From: Empedobacter brevis NBRC 14943 = ATCC 43319
GTDB taxonomy: Bacteria > Bacteroidota > Bacteroidia > Flavobacteriales > Weeksellaceae
Reading direction: 5' to 3'
Assembly: GCF_000382425.1 (NCBI RefSeq)
Contig: NZ_KB908291.1
Location: 124,001 to 188,000 of the forward strand
Length of the DNA: 64,000 nt
Shown: piece by piece, positions 44,699 through 55,944 of the stretch
Layout of the letters: each line of letters begins with the position of its first letter
Numbering within the stretch: the stretch's first letter is position 1
Made by a program: the position numbers and the translations under genes
The notes under the pieces: model-generated
Database searches by the model: none
Told to the model about the DNA's origin: nothing
The model's input: the letters and a program-made list of their open reading frames with translations, nothing else

Positions 44699-45583
44699 AT
44701 GAAAACGATTTTATACAGCTTACTTATTATAGCATCTATCCAGCTTAGCGCACAAGAAAAAAAAGTTTATCAAATCTATAATCAAAAGGAAAAGAAGGTT
44801 GATTTTGGTAAAATGATAAAAGAACTGGCCGAATATGATGTTGTGCTTTTTGGAGAATATCATAATAACGCAGTCAATCATTGGTTACAATTACAGACGA
44901 CAAAAGCTTTGTATGAGCTGAAAGGGAATCAACTGAAACTTGGTGCAGAAATGTTTGAACGCCACCAACAAGCAGATTTAACAGCGTATGTAAATGGTAA
45001 AACAACAGATGAAGAATTTCAGAAAAATACAAAGCTTTGGAGCAATTATAAAACTGATTACAAACCGTTGGTTGATTTTGCAAAAGAAAAGAAAGTTCCT
45101 TTTATAGCGACAAACGTTACACGTAAATATGCGTCCTATATTGCGAAAAATGGTATAGAATCATTGGATACTATTCCAAATAATGAGAAAAATTTGATGG
45201 TTAAACTTCCGTTTGTCATTGATTATAACGCGCCAGGATATCCGGAGATGTTAAAAATGATGGGAGATCATGCCGGAGTTAAAGCAAAACAATTTGTTGC
45301 AGCTCAAGCAATAAAAGATGCGACTATGGCTGAGTCTATTCTAAATAATATTACAAAAGGAAATCTTTTTCTTCACTACAATGGTGATTTTCATTCTAAA
45401 AGTTATGGCGGAATTTACTGGTATTTGAATAATTTTCAGCCTAATCTCAAAGTAGCTGTAATTGAAATACTAGAGGCAGCTGATATAAACGAAAAATTAT
45501 CTATAATTAAGTCTAAAAACGAAAAAAATACGATTACAGAATTTATTATAGTATTTCCTTTGGATTCGCCTAAAACCTATTAA
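44699..45583 (+). CDS. ChaN-like haem-binding family protein
   Basis: From the ATG at 44699 (294 residues) a signal peptide is visible (about 1-18, LSAQ), with no lipobox Cys. The ChaN/PF04187 fold shows VLFGEYHNNAVNHWLQ (about 43-58, the GExHxN motif), LGAEMFERHQQADL and FLHYNGDFHSKSYGG. ChaN proteins bind haem in a dimer and are iron-regulated in Campylobacter; here only the fold is supported. A TTG at 44669 would extend it without a signal peptide. It precedes the GH109 operon by 88 bases. Confidence 0.85.
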   Translation: MKTILYSLLIIASIQLSAQEKKVYQIYNQKEKKVDFGKMIKELAEYDVVLFGEYHNNAVNHWLQLQTTKALYELKGNQLKLGAEMFERHQQADLTAYVNGKTTDEEFQKNTKLWSNYKTDYKPLVDFAKEKKVPFIATNVTRKYASYIAKNGIESLDTIPNNEKNLMVKLPFVIDYNAPGYPEMLKMMGDHAGVKAKQFVAAQAIKDATMAESILNNITKGNLFLHYNGDFHSKSYGGIYWYLNNFQPNLKVAVIEILEAADINEKLSIIKSKNEKNTITEFIIVFPLDSPKTY

Positions 45584-45623
45584 TTTTCTGCTACTATGCG
45601 ACTGGTTATTGATTTTTTTTTAA

Positions 45624-47949
<2,326 letters not shown>

Positions 47950-47954
47950 AAAAA

Positions 47955-48986
47955 ATGGAAAACATCTTAAAACATTATTTTTTAACGATTGATCAAATCA
48001 GCATTAATCCAATCAGTTCTGGTTGGATTAATGCTACTTATGAAGTAGATAATCAAGGAAAAAAATACATTTTACAAAAAATAAACACGCAGGTTTTTTC
48101 AAAACCGGACATTATTTCGAATACGATCCAACTTGTATCCTCTCATCTAAAATCAAAAAAGTATCCAAAACAAATTATAGAAATTATTCCCGATTTAAAA
48201 GGAAATTCTTTAGTGAAAGAGGAAAACGGAATATGGAGATTAACATCTTTTATTCCAAATTCTATATGTTTTGATAAAGTAGAATCTTCTGATCAGGCCT
48301 TTGAAGCTGCCAAAACATTGAGTGAATTTCATTCGTACTTATTAGATTTGGCTGTTGATCAAATTCAACCGTCGATTGATGATTTTTTGGATTATCAAAA
48401 ACGGATGAATGATTTTAATAAAGCATTAGAGAATGCTTCGAAAGAACGTTTACAAGAAACAAAAGAAGAGGTCAACTATATTTTAGATAATCTCTCGAAA
48501 GTAAAAGAATATTTAGCCATTGATTTTCCAAAACGTATTGTTCATGCAGATGCTAAATTAAGTAATTTTTTATTTGATCAACTGAATCATTCTAATGCGA
48601 TTGCTGTGATAGATTGGGACACCATAATGCCTGGTAATATCTTGTGCGATTTTGGGGATATGATTAGAACCTACGCGAATCTGAAGGAAGAAGATGATCC
48701 AACTGCGGAGAATTTATTTGAACCTAATTATTACAAAGCGGTTAAAAATGGATTTTTAGAACATTTAAAAGATGATTTACAACCAATAGAGATACAAAAT
48801 ATGGATTTTGTTGCGTATATTGTGATTTATATTCAAGCGGTAAGATTTTTAGGAGATTATTTGAATAACGATGTCTATTATTCAGTTTCTTATCCGAAAC
48901 AAAATCTTAATCGTACGATTAATCAAATCAATTTACTAAAAGCATTAACTAAATTTCATGAAGAAACTACAATTCGAAAAGTATAA
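47955..48986 (+). CDS. NahK/MdsC-like N-acetylhexosamine 1-kinase (APH fold)
   Basis: From the ATG at 47955 it has 343 residues. The aminoglycoside-phosphotransferase fold shows the catalytic loop IVHADAKLSNFLF (His-x-Asp-x4-Asn, about 196-208) and metal motif VIDWDT (about 220-225). The N-lobe ISSGWINATYEV followed by KYILQKINTQVF strongly resembles anomeric HexNAc kinases (NahK) and proteins labelled MdsC in Bacteroidota. It should convert GalNAc or GlcNAc to the 1-phosphate used by the nucleotidyltransferase five bases upstream. It overlaps the next gene by 29 bp. Confidence 0.85.
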   Translation: MENILKHYFLTIDQISINPISSGWINATYEVDNQGKKYILQKINTQVFSKPDIISNTIQLVSSHLKSKKYPKQIIEIIPDLKGNSLVKEENGIWRLTSFIPNSICFDKVESSDQAFEAAKTLSEFHSYLLDLAVDQIQPSIDDFLDYQKRMNDFNKALENASKERLQETKEEVNYILDNLSKVKEYLAIDFPKRIVHADAKLSNFLFDQLNHSNAIAVIDWDTIMPGNILCDFGDMIRTYANLKEEDDPTAENLFEPNYYKAVKNGFLEHLKDDLQPIEIQNMDFVAYIVIYIQAVRFLGDYLNNDVYYSVSYPKQNLNRTINQINLLKALTKFHEETTIRKV

Positions 48987-49449
48987 ACCTTCAGACTTTA
49001 ACGAATATTACAAACTTGTTCAGGATGATGACCAAATGAAGTATATTTCCGGTAAAGGTCTAAACGAAGAACAGGCCAATCATAAATTTACTTCCATTAT
49101 AGAAAAGAGCACTGTTGACGAAAACTTAGGTTACTTTAAAGTGTATGATGAAGATCAAAATTTCTTAGGCGATTGTAAACTGGTCTACAATAAACATCTT
49201 GAAAATTCACTGGAAATAGGATATGTGTTGAAAAAAGAATTTTGGAGAAAAGGTTTTGGATCAATGATTTGTGAACATTTACTTTCTGAATCAAAAAATA
49301 AATTTCCAAATTTAGATGTAATGGCAGTAATTGACCCAGATAATATAGCTTCGCGAAAGTTATTAGAAAAATTTAATTTTGAATCCTATTGGAAGGGGAT
49401 CGAACATGATTTGCCAACTGAAAAATTGATTTTGAAAAAAATAAAATGA
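48958..49449 (+). CDS. GNAT-family N-acetyltransferase
   Basis: This 163-residue cytosolic protein has the RimJ/RimL-like layout: LEIGYVLKKEFWRKGFGSMICEHLL (about 82-106, the acetyl-CoA loop RKGFGS) and NIASRKLLEKFNFES (about 130-144). The substrate is unknown. It overlaps the kinase gene by 29 bp and the Nif3-like gene by 4 bp, so it belongs to the GH109 operon. An amino-sugar or protein N-terminus are both possible acceptors. Confidence 0.88.
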   Translation: MKKLQFEKYKPSDFNEYYKLVQDDDQMKYISGKGLNEEQANHKFTSIIEKSTVDENLGYFKVYDEDQNFLGDCKLVYNKHLENSLEIGYVLKKEFWRKGFGSMICEHLLSESKNKFPNLDVMAVIDPDNIASRKLLEKFNFESYWKGIEHDLPTEKLILKKIK

Positions 49450-50543
49450 TACACGTAAAAGATATCGCGTCTGCGATGGAAGACATCGCTCCTTTAGCTT
49501 ATGCAGAGGATTTTGATAATGTAGGATTATTGGTTGGAGATTACAGCGATGAGGTGACAGGAATTTTGGTAACGTTAGATACAACACCGGAAGTAGTAGA
49601 AGAAGCGATTGAGAAAAATTGTAATTTAATTGTAAGTTTTCACCCTATTATTTTTTCTGGTTTAAAGAAATTGAATGGGAACACCTATGTGGAAAAAGCC
49701 GTGATGAAAGCAATAAAACACGGAATTAACATTTATGCTACACATACAGCGTTAGATAATTCGAAAGTAGGCGTGAATTTTAAAATCTCCGAACAATTAG
49801 AATTATTGAATACCAATATATTAATCCCGAAATCTCAAACATTAAAACAGCTCATTACGTATGTTCCAACAGAAAATGCAGAAGCATTAAAAAAAGCTTT
49901 GTATGTAGCCGGAGCAGGAAAAATAGGTCATTATGATTCGTGTGGTTTTTCTATAGAAGGCAATGGAAATTTCAGGCCAATTGAAGGAGCTCACCCTTTT
50001 ATTGGTGAAATAGGGAAATTAGAAACTGTAAATGAAACGCGCATTGAGGTTGTTCTTCCACAACATTTGGAAGGTGAGATTATAGACACGCTGTTAAAAA
50101 ATCATCCATATGAAGAAGTTGCTTATTCAGTTATTTCTTTGAATAACCAGAATAATTATGTTGGGATCGGAATGATAGGAGAGTTAGCGAATGAAATGGA
50201 TGAAATGGCTTTTTTCAATTATTTAAAAATCCAGATGAAAACACCTGTTATCCGTCATTCAAAATTATTGAACAAAAAAATTAAGAAAGTTGCTGTGCTT
50301 GGAGGTTCTGGCGCATTTGGAATACGGAATGCAATTTCAGCAGAGGCGGACATTTATATTACTGCCGATCTGAAATATCACGATTTCTTTACGGCTGAAA
50401 ATAAGCTTGTTTTGGCAGATATTGGACATTTCGAGTCAGAACAGTTTACAAAAAACTTAATAACTTCGTATCTTAAAGAAAAATTTACTAATTTTGTGGT
50501 CTTTAATTCTGGAATTAATACCAATCCTGTTAATTATTGTTAA
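49446..50543 (+). CDS. Nif3-like dinuclear metal-centre protein
   Basis: This 365-residue protein of the NIF3/YqfO family forms a toroidal hexamer in known structures. Metal ligands are visible in SFHPIIFSGLKK (about 60-71), THTALDNSKVG (about 99-109) and DIGHFESEQ (about 325-333). The central PII/CutA-like insertion (about 130-235) of the long subfamily is present. Proposed activities (GTP cyclohydrolase-like) are unproven. It usually pairs with the coiled-coil gene that follows two bases later, as here. Confidence 0.93.
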   Translation: MIHVKDIASAMEDIAPLAYAEDFDNVGLLVGDYSDEVTGILVTLDTTPEVVEEAIEKNCNLIVSFHPIIFSGLKKLNGNTYVEKAVMKAIKHGINIYATHTALDNSKVGVNFKISEQLELLNTNILIPKSQTLKQLITYVPTENAEALKKALYVAGAGKIGHYDSCGFSIEGNGNFRPIEGAHPFIGEIGKLETVNETRIEVVLPQHLEGEIIDTLLKNHPYEEVAYSVISLNNQNNYVGIGMIGELANEMDEMAFFNYLKIQMKTPVIRHSKLLNKKIKKVAVLGGSGAFGIRNAISAEADIYITADLKYHDFFTAENKLVLADIGHFESEQFTKNLITSYLKEKFTNFVVFNSGINTNPVNYC

Positions 50544-50545
50544 CT

Positions 50546-51331
50546 ATGTCTGAAACAAAAAATATCAAAGAACTAAGCGTAGAAGAAAAACTTCGCGCAT
50601 TATACGACTTGCAATTAATTGATTCACGTTTAGATGAAATTAGAAACACTAGAGGTGAATTACCTTTAGAAGTTGAAGATTTAAGCGACGATGTTGCTCA
50701 ATTAGAAACGAGAATCCAAAAAATAGTTGACGAAACTAAAGGTTTGGATGAAGAAATTAAATTGAAGAAAGAAGCAATTAAAAATGCAGAGGCTTTAATT
50801 AAAAAATACACAAAGCAACAAGATAACGTACGTAACAACAGAGAGTTTGATGCTTTAGCAAAAGAAGTAGAATACCAAGGTTTAGAAATTGAATTATCTG
50901 AAAAACGTATTCGTGAATTTACAATTAAAATTCAACAAAAAAATACTCAAATTGAAGACTTTAATGCAAAGTTAGTTTCGATGAAAGAGCATTTGGATCA
51001 TAAAAAAGCGGAATTAGATACAATTGTAAAAGATACCGAAAAAGAAGAAAATACATTATTAAAGTTGTCTACTGAATATTCTGCTAAAATCGAACAAAGA
51101 TTATTAGATGCTTACAGCCGTATCAGAAGTTCAGTTAAAAACGGTTTAGCTGTTGTTCCTGTACAACGTGGAGCTTCTGCCGGGTCTTTCTTTACAATTC
51201 CACCGCAACGACAAATGGATATTGCTCAGCGTAAAAAAATTATTGCTGATGAGCATTCTGGACGTATTTTAGTTGATTTAGAATTGGCTTTAGAAGAACA
51301 AGAAAAAATGGAAATCGTTATCAAAGGATAA
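50546..51331 (+). CDS. Coiled-coil CT398-like protein with degenerate zinc ribbon
   Basis: From the ATG at 50546 it has 261 residues: a long antiparallel coiled coil (about 10-190) and a C-terminal module matching the zf-RING_7 zinc ribbon in layout (FFTIPPQRQ...HSGRILVD). The four Cys that bind zinc in the family are gone (Ala/Ser and Asp/Ser at those places). It therefore probably folds without metal. The gene is last in the operon and adjoins the Nif3-like gene, its usual partner. Function unknown. Confidence 0.85.
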   Translation: MSETKNIKELSVEEKLRALYDLQLIDSRLDEIRNTRGELPLEVEDLSDDVAQLETRIQKIVDETKGLDEEIKLKKEAIKNAEALIKKYTKQQDNVRNNREFDALAKEVEYQGLEIELSEKRIREFTIKIQQKNTQIEDFNAKLVSMKEHLDHKKAELDTIVKDTEKEENTLLKLSTEYSAKIEQRLLDAYSRIRSSVKNGLAVVPVQRGASAGSFFTIPPQRQMDIAQRKKIIADEHSGRILVDLELALEEQEKMEIVIKG

Positions 51332-51362
51332 TTTTTTCTAATAAAATATTTGATTTATAATC

Positions 51363-51390
51363 AAAGTGTTGCATCTATTTGCAACACTTT
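51363..51390 (+). terminator. Terminator of the GH109 operon
   Basis: Eleven-base arms AAAGTGTTGCA and complement with a 6-base loop are followed by T-run, 31 bases past the last stop. Confidence 0.85.
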
Positions 51391-51474
51391 TTTTATATGA
51401 ATAATTTTTGTGTTATTATTTTAGCACGCTATTTGTATAGTTGCAACTACGATTAGTTTGAAAAATTAGAGATT

Positions 51475-52131
51475 ATGAAAAAAATTATATTTTTAGCAAT
51501 GTTAGCTGTTTCATCAGTTACGTTAACATCATGTGTAAACAATGACGATGGATTTTATGAACCTATACCGGAAATTATAAATGTTGGACAGATAAATTAT
51601 GACGGCGTTTCTTTTCCGCTTAGAAATGCAGTCGTAGCAGATATTGAAAAAACAGCTAATGGTTATTATTATAGTGTAGAGTTGTCTACAAATCCTGTTC
51701 CTAAAAATGGAAAATTAAATGGAGCATATTTGTATTTAGAAATCTTTCAGCGTGGAGATTTAAACTTCAATGGAAATTATATTACAGGTTCTAATGATAG
51801 AGGGATAGCTTATATTGATTACTATGAAAATCCAACAATGCAGGATTATATACCAATTTTAAATTCAGGAACGTTTGCTTTATTAGATGAAGACTTTACA
51901 TCTGGTTCTATTAATCTAAGAAATTATTTTGATGGCTATAACAGAAGTTTATTGAATACTAATTTTGCACTAAGAGTGGTAAACGGAAAAACTTTAACAG
52001 GAGATTTTGATGGATTATTTGATTTTATTCAATTGTATAATAAATCAGCAACTAAAATGGAAACAAACGCAAAATCCTCTTCAGCAGAAAGAGTTAAGAC
52101 AGGTGTAAGAAGACCTTCCGTAAGAAAATAA
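51475..52131 (+). CDS. Lipoprotein of unknown function
   Basis: This 218-residue lipoprotein has a lipobox (LTSC, Cys about 20). A mature beta-rich domain follows (about 35-185; QINYDGVSFPLRNAVVADI, GYYYSVELSTNPV, GAYLYLEIFQRGDL), reminiscent of surface beta-sandwich proteins. The C-terminal ~25 residues are Lys/Arg/Ser-rich (SSSAERVKTGVRRPSVRK), unusual for a surface tail. TTTTTG at 51405 and TATTTG at 51430 may be promoter elements. Monocistronic with a terminator. No family recognised. Confidence 0.75.
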   Translation: MKKIIFLAMLAVSSVTLTSCVNNDDGFYEPIPEIINVGQINYDGVSFPLRNAVVADIEKTANGYYYSVELSTNPVPKNGKLNGAYLYLEIFQRGDLNFNGNYITGSNDRGIAYIDYYENPTMQDYIPILNSGTFALLDEDFTSGSINLRNYFDGYNRSLLNTNFALRVVNGKTLTGDFDGLFDFIQLYNKSATKMETNAKSSSAERVKTGVRRPSVRK

Positions 52132-52147
52132 ATTATTTTTATAAGAT

Positions 52148-52179
52148 AAAAAAACTTCGCTTTTTAAGCGGAGTTTTTT
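52148..52179 (+). terminator. Terminator of the unknown lipoprotein gene
   Basis: A hairpin AAAAAACTTCGCTT...AAGCGGAGTTTTTT (one G-T pair) is followed by T-run. Confidence 0.8.
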
Positions 52180-52515
52180 ATTTAAATATACTTCTAACTT
52201 TTCTTATCATGATGTTAGGGAAAAGCTTCTAATTCTCTTTTTTAAATGTAAACAAAAATATTTTTACTGGTTAGATTTCTCAAACAAATTAATTTACTTT
52301 TTGGCTGAGACAGAATTTGTTCCTTCATTAAGAATATATGAGACGTTTAATTTTATATTCCTTTTTTTAGAAATAAATGATTTCTGATAGCTTAATATTA
52401 TCAACTTTATAAAAATAGATGTTTATTATAATAAATGATATTTTATTGTGAATAATATAATAATATAATTCGTAAATTGAGAAAAGTATTAGAATTAAAA
52501 ATATCCTTTATTAAT
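52180..52515. other. AT-rich intergenic stretch with nothing recognisable
   Basis: About 336 bases between a terminator and the small candidate gene at 52516 hold no coding-like frame, RNA gene or repeat that I can see. Confidence 0.5.
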
Positions 52516-52623
52516 ATGTTAAAACTGTTTATTTTGTTATTAGTCATCCTTGCTATTCCCTTTTTACTCATTATGTTTCTTTACGGAAGTACCTTTTTTA
52601 AGAAAAATATCAATAATGACTAA
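52516..52623 (+). CDS. Candidate 35-residue single-span membrane miniprotein
   Basis: The frame opens with ATG at 52516 and encodes Met-Leu-Lys, then a run of about 22 hydrophobic residues (FILLLVILAIPFLLIMFLYG), then a polar basic tail (STFFKKNINND). It ends TAA-TAA with a strong hairpin 22 bases on. The topology is that of typical bacterial membrane miniproteins. Such short hydrophobic frames also occur by chance in AT-rich DNA, and no promoter is certain. Confidence 0.4.
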   Translation: MLKLFILLLVILAIPFLLIMFLYGSTFFKKNINND

Positions 52624-52644
52624 TAATTTTTTCCATTTACCAAA

Positions 52645-52681
52645 ATAAAAAATCCTTCACAAAAAGTGAAGGATTTTTTAT
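52645..52681. terminator. Bidirectional terminator
   Basis: Sixteen-base arms (core AATCCTTCAC and complement) with a 5-base loop lie between the miniprotein frame and the converging endonuclease gene. Confidence 0.8.
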
Positions 52682-52703
52682 ACGTATAATCTTATTTTTT
52701 TTA

Positions 52704-53807
52704 CTATTTCATAACAACTCGTTTGTTGATTTCCATTTGTTCTCCAACTACCTTTATGATATAAACACCTGGGTTTTTGAAATGAACTTCAATTTCTTTT
52801 TGATTTGTTGAATTTAGAACTTCATCAATCAATTGTCCATTGAAATTAAAAACTGAAACCTTTTGAATTGATTTTGAGTTATTATCTAATTTTACGACAA
52901 TAGATTTAGCAGTTTTATTGTAAACTGAGACATCATCGCGTTTTTGGTATTCAAAATCACCGGTTCCTAAATTAGAACCCCAAATTTTTTCTGCAAATTC
53001 TGGATGATCAACAAAAGGATTTCTATTTCCTTGGTATCTGTAAACCAAATCATTGATATCTTTTTCGCGATCAGAAACAGGATCATTCAAATGCCATGTC
53101 ATTAATATCTTTAAGAAAGTATCTGTAAAAACTTTGTCTTTTGTCTTATTAAACATTGCATACGACCAACTCTGAATACCATTTTCTTGGTAACGTGTAG
53201 CAAAGTAAAAATAAGCACGAGCAACATCTCCCTTAAATTCATCAATTGGTTCGAAAACTATACCTGAGTAACCGGCAGAATAACCCGAATTTTTGTTCTC
53301 ACCTAATTTTGATCCATTTTTTGAAGTATAAGATGCACTGTTTACAACACCATGCGGATTGTTACTTCTCATTCCATTTACTTTACCATCAGTAGGCCAA
53401 ATGTGGTAAGGATCCGAAACCATTGGAGAATTTTCTTTAAAAACACTTTGCGGAATCAGATGTTCTCTGTTGTAGCAATCACCTTCATTTTTGTAATTCC
53501 CACATTCTTTACTTCCCGGAACAAAGTTATAAGGATCAGTTCCTGTTGGATTTTCAGAATAAATGTCTAAGACAGTATTGTCTTTTTCATAATACTTATC
53601 TCGAAAACCATTGTCAGAATCTGTTTGTCTATATAAACCTTTTAAAGCGTCATAACTTTTCGTACTATGACCTTTAATGATATTATACAGTTGAGTTTTT
53701 AAGTCAAAACCAGTTCCGGTAGCTGTATTATAATAATTGCTTGGAGCTTGAGCTGAAGCTAAGATTCCTAATGAGCAAAAAGTTAAAGAGTATAAAAATT
53801 TTTTCAT
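52704..53807 (-). CDS. T9SS-exported endonuclease I
   Basis: This 367-residue secreted protein has a signal peptide (about 1-19, ASAQ). The endonuclease I fold is at about 25-275 (NREHLIPQSVFKENSPMVSDPYHIWPTDGKVNGMRSN, split by the usual His/Asn active-site residues). A C-terminal type A T9SS tail follows (about 295-367; VSVFNFNGQLIDEVL, VYIIKVVGEQ, final NKRVVMK). It likely degrades extracellular DNA for nutrient release. Export would use the PorU/PorV system encoded downstream. Monocistronic. Confidence 0.92.
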   Translation of the reverse strand: MKKFLYSLTFCSLGILASAQAPSNYYNTATGTGFDLKTQLYNIIKGHSTKSYDALKGLYRQTDSDNGFRDKYYEKDNTVLDIYSENPTGTDPYNFVPGSKECGNYKNEGDCYNREHLIPQSVFKENSPMVSDPYHIWPTDGKVNGMRSNNPHGVVNSASYTSKNGSKLGENKNSGYSAGYSGIVFEPIDEFKGDVARAYFYFATRYQENGIQSWSYAMFNKTKDKVFTDTFLKILMTWHLNDPVSDREKDINDLVYRYQGNRNPFVDHPEFAEKIWGSNLGTGDFEYQKRDDVSVYNKTAKSIVVKLDNNSKSIQKVSVFNFNGQLIDEVLNSTNQKEIEVHFKNPGVYIIKVVGEQMEINKRVVMK

Positions 53808-53893
53808 AAACTATTTTTATTTAAAATGCTGTATTTTTCACAGGCTATATTCTATTCGTAAAATTAAGAAATTAATTCATAGTTATTTATAAA

Positions 53894-54424
53894 TTAATTC
53901 ACAAGGTAAGTTTGATAAAGTATTAAAGAATCTTGAATTTGTTTGTTTAACAATTTGTATAAATCAGGTTGATTTAAAGAAACACCAGCAATAGATTTTA
54001 ATCTTTTTTGAAAATTTTTCGAACCCAAAACAAATTTTGCCCGATAAGAGTCTTTGTCCATTACTTTTTTTGATCGAAGTATGTCAAAATCTTTTCTGAT
54101 TTTTCGGGCATATAATTCAGATAGATCGAATTGTAATTGCATTTCAGTTAAAATCCCTGTATGCTTCATGGATACCCAAGAATTATTTTCATCAAATCTA
54201 TTGAAGACTTTAAGTTCAGGAATTTCTCCATCAATTTCTGCAATCTGCCAACCAAGTTTAGAATCCAAATAACCTTGTGGAACTTTTGTTTGAGCAGGTT
54301 TCTTTTTAAAATTTTCGTAATTTAATTTAAAATCTTTTTTCCACTCAACAACAGATTGCTGCGTCTGCGCAAAAGAAAACGAAGAAAAAAGAAGCAATAG
54401 CAAATAGAAAATCGATTTATACAT
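53894..54424 (-). CDS. Secreted DUF922-like protein without the metal-binding motif
   Basis: This 176-residue protein has a signal peptide (about 1-19, FSFAQ). The layout resembles DUF922, a predicted zinc protease family: a WKKDFKLNYENFKKKP start, an NNSWVSMKH segment and FDLSELYARKIRKDF. In family members I recall, the strand before FD reads His-Glu-x-x-His. Here residues 94-98 are EMQLQ, so both His and the Glu are lost and proteolytic activity is unlikely. It lies 21 bases after murF on the same strand, so it is probably co-transcribed. Confidence 0.6.
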   Translation of the reverse strand: MYKSIFYLLLLLFSSFSFAQTQQSVVEWKKDFKLNYENFKKKPAQTKVPQGYLDSKLGWQIAEIDGEIPELKVFNRFDENNSWVSMKHTGILTEMQLQFDLSELYARKIRKDFDILRSKKVMDKDSYRAKFVLGSKNFQKRLKSIAGVSLNQPDLYKLLNKQIQDSLILYQTYLVN

Positions 54425-54445
54425 CAGATTATAAGTAAATTAGGA

Positions 54446-55726
54446 TTAAATATTTTCTAATAAATCCAGTCTCATGCCATGAGATCCTTTGATTAATATA
54501 TTCTGTGTTGTGATAGGGTTTTCTTTTAAATAATTTTCAAAAGAAACACGATCATCAAATTTCTGAACATTTGAATGATGTGTAATTGTTTCTTTAAAAT
54601 GAAGACCTAAAAGAAAGATTTGATCAAAATTTAAACTTTCAGCCAACTCTAAAATTCGCTGATGTTCTGCTTTTGATTCTTTGCCCAGTTCAAACATATC
54701 ACCAATGACAATAGTTTTTGTCCCTTCAAATTGCACAAAATTAGTCAAAGAAGCTTCCATACTGCTCGGATTTGCATTGTAAGCGTCCATTACGATTTTG
54801 TAATTTTCTTTCGCAATAATCTGAGAACGGCTATTTGAAGGAAAATAATTTTCGATTCCGTTTTGAATTGATTTTAGGGCAACTCCAAAATGTTGTCCGA
54901 TTGCAATTGCACAGGAAATATTACTAAAGTTGTAATTTCCGGTTAGGTGTGATTGAATGATTAAATCCTGGTATTTAACAGCTAAATATTCTGTTTCATT
55001 TTCAATTAATTCAACTTGTACATCAACATTGTTTTGATCAGAGAATGTGATGCGTTTGATGTCAGAAGTTTTTTCAACCTGGATCGGGTCATTAAAATTG
55101 ACAAAAGCTGTTCTGTGATTTGTTCTAAGAAAGTCATACAATTCAGATTTTCCCTTAATAACACCTTCAATTCCTCCAAAACCTTCTAAATGAGCTTTAC
55201 CAAAATTTGTGATGTATCCAAAATCAGGTTGCGAAATAGAGGCCAATAATTCGATTTCTTTTTGATGATTGGCACCCATTTCAATAACGGCTATTTCTGC
55301 ATCTTCTGGAATAGCGAGTATTGTTAAAGGAACACCAATGTGGTTATTCAAATTTCCGAATGTATAATGTGTATTGAACCTTTCTTTTAAAACAGCTGAA
55401 ATTAATTCCTTTGTAGTGGTCTTTCCATTAGAACCTGTTAAACCAATAAAAGGAATTTTAAGATAATTACGGTAAGTTTTGGCTAAATCTTGTAAAGTTT
55501 CTAAGGCATTGTGAACAAAGTAAATATTTTGGTTGATATTTTCATATTCTTTTTCATCTACGATTGCTAGCATTGCGCCTTGATTAATTGCTTCCTGTGC
55601 AAATTGATTTCCATTGAAATTAGCACCTTTTAAAGCAAAAAAGATACAATTTTTTGAGATATTACGTGTATCTGTCGTAACATTTTTCGATTTAAGAAAT
55701 TGTTCGAATATTTCTGTTGTATTCAT
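54446..55726 (-). CDS. murF: UDP-MurNAc-tripeptide--D-Ala-D-Ala ligase
   Basis: This 426-residue cytosolic Mur ligase adds D-Ala-D-Ala to the peptidoglycan precursor. An N-terminal UDP-binding domain (about 1-85) precedes the P-loop GLTGSNGKTTTKELI (about 95-109). VIEMGANHQKEI, HIGVPLT and the Mur C-terminal motif MDAYNANPSSMEASL are present. It is slightly shorter than E. coli MurF but complete. A -7 box lies 68 bases upstream. Confidence 0.95.
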   Translation of the reverse strand: MNTTEIFEQFLKSKNVTTDTRNISKNCIFFALKGANFNGNQFAQEAINQGAMLAIVDEKEYENINQNIYFVHNALETLQDLAKTYRNYLKIPFIGLTGSNGKTTTKELISAVLKERFNTHYTFGNLNNHIGVPLTILAIPEDAEIAVIEMGANHQKEIELLASISQPDFGYITNFGKAHLEGFGGIEGVIKGKSELYDFLRTNHRTAFVNFNDPIQVEKTSDIKRITFSDQNNVDVQVELIENETEYLAVKYQDLIIQSHLTGNYNFSNISCAIAIGQHFGVALKSIQNGIENYFPSNSRSQIIAKENYKIVMDAYNANPSSMEASLTNFVQFEGTKTIVIGDMFELGKESKAEHQRILELAESLNFDQIFLLGLHFKETITHHSNVQKFDDRVSFENYLKENPITTQNILIKGSHGMRLDLLENI

Positions 55727-55793
55727 GTTATCTAAATAAAATAGATGAAATTCTGTTAAAAAAATAGAAAGAAATGACTCTTTTTATTTCGTA

Positions 55794-55801
55794 CAAATAT
55801 A
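55794..55801 (-). promoter_or_regulatory. Candidate -7 box of murF
   Basis: TATATTTG on the minus strand fits TAnnTTTG, 67 bases before the ATG. No -33 TTG is seen at the usual distance. Confidence 0.4.
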
Positions 55802-55944
55802 AAATTTTATGATTCTATTTTTGACATTTAACGAAGTAATTTACGATAATTGCAAATAAATTAGATGAGATTAATCTTGGTAGCACAAGTTTCTCTATTT
55901 TATTTATTATATTAAAAAAATATCTCTAGGACTTTGATAAAAGT

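Noticed and set aside
53869-53901. Direct repeat of AAATTAATTCA as a CRISPR- or att-like element
   Set aside because: Only two short copies exist in AT-rich DNA, one overlapping a coding end.
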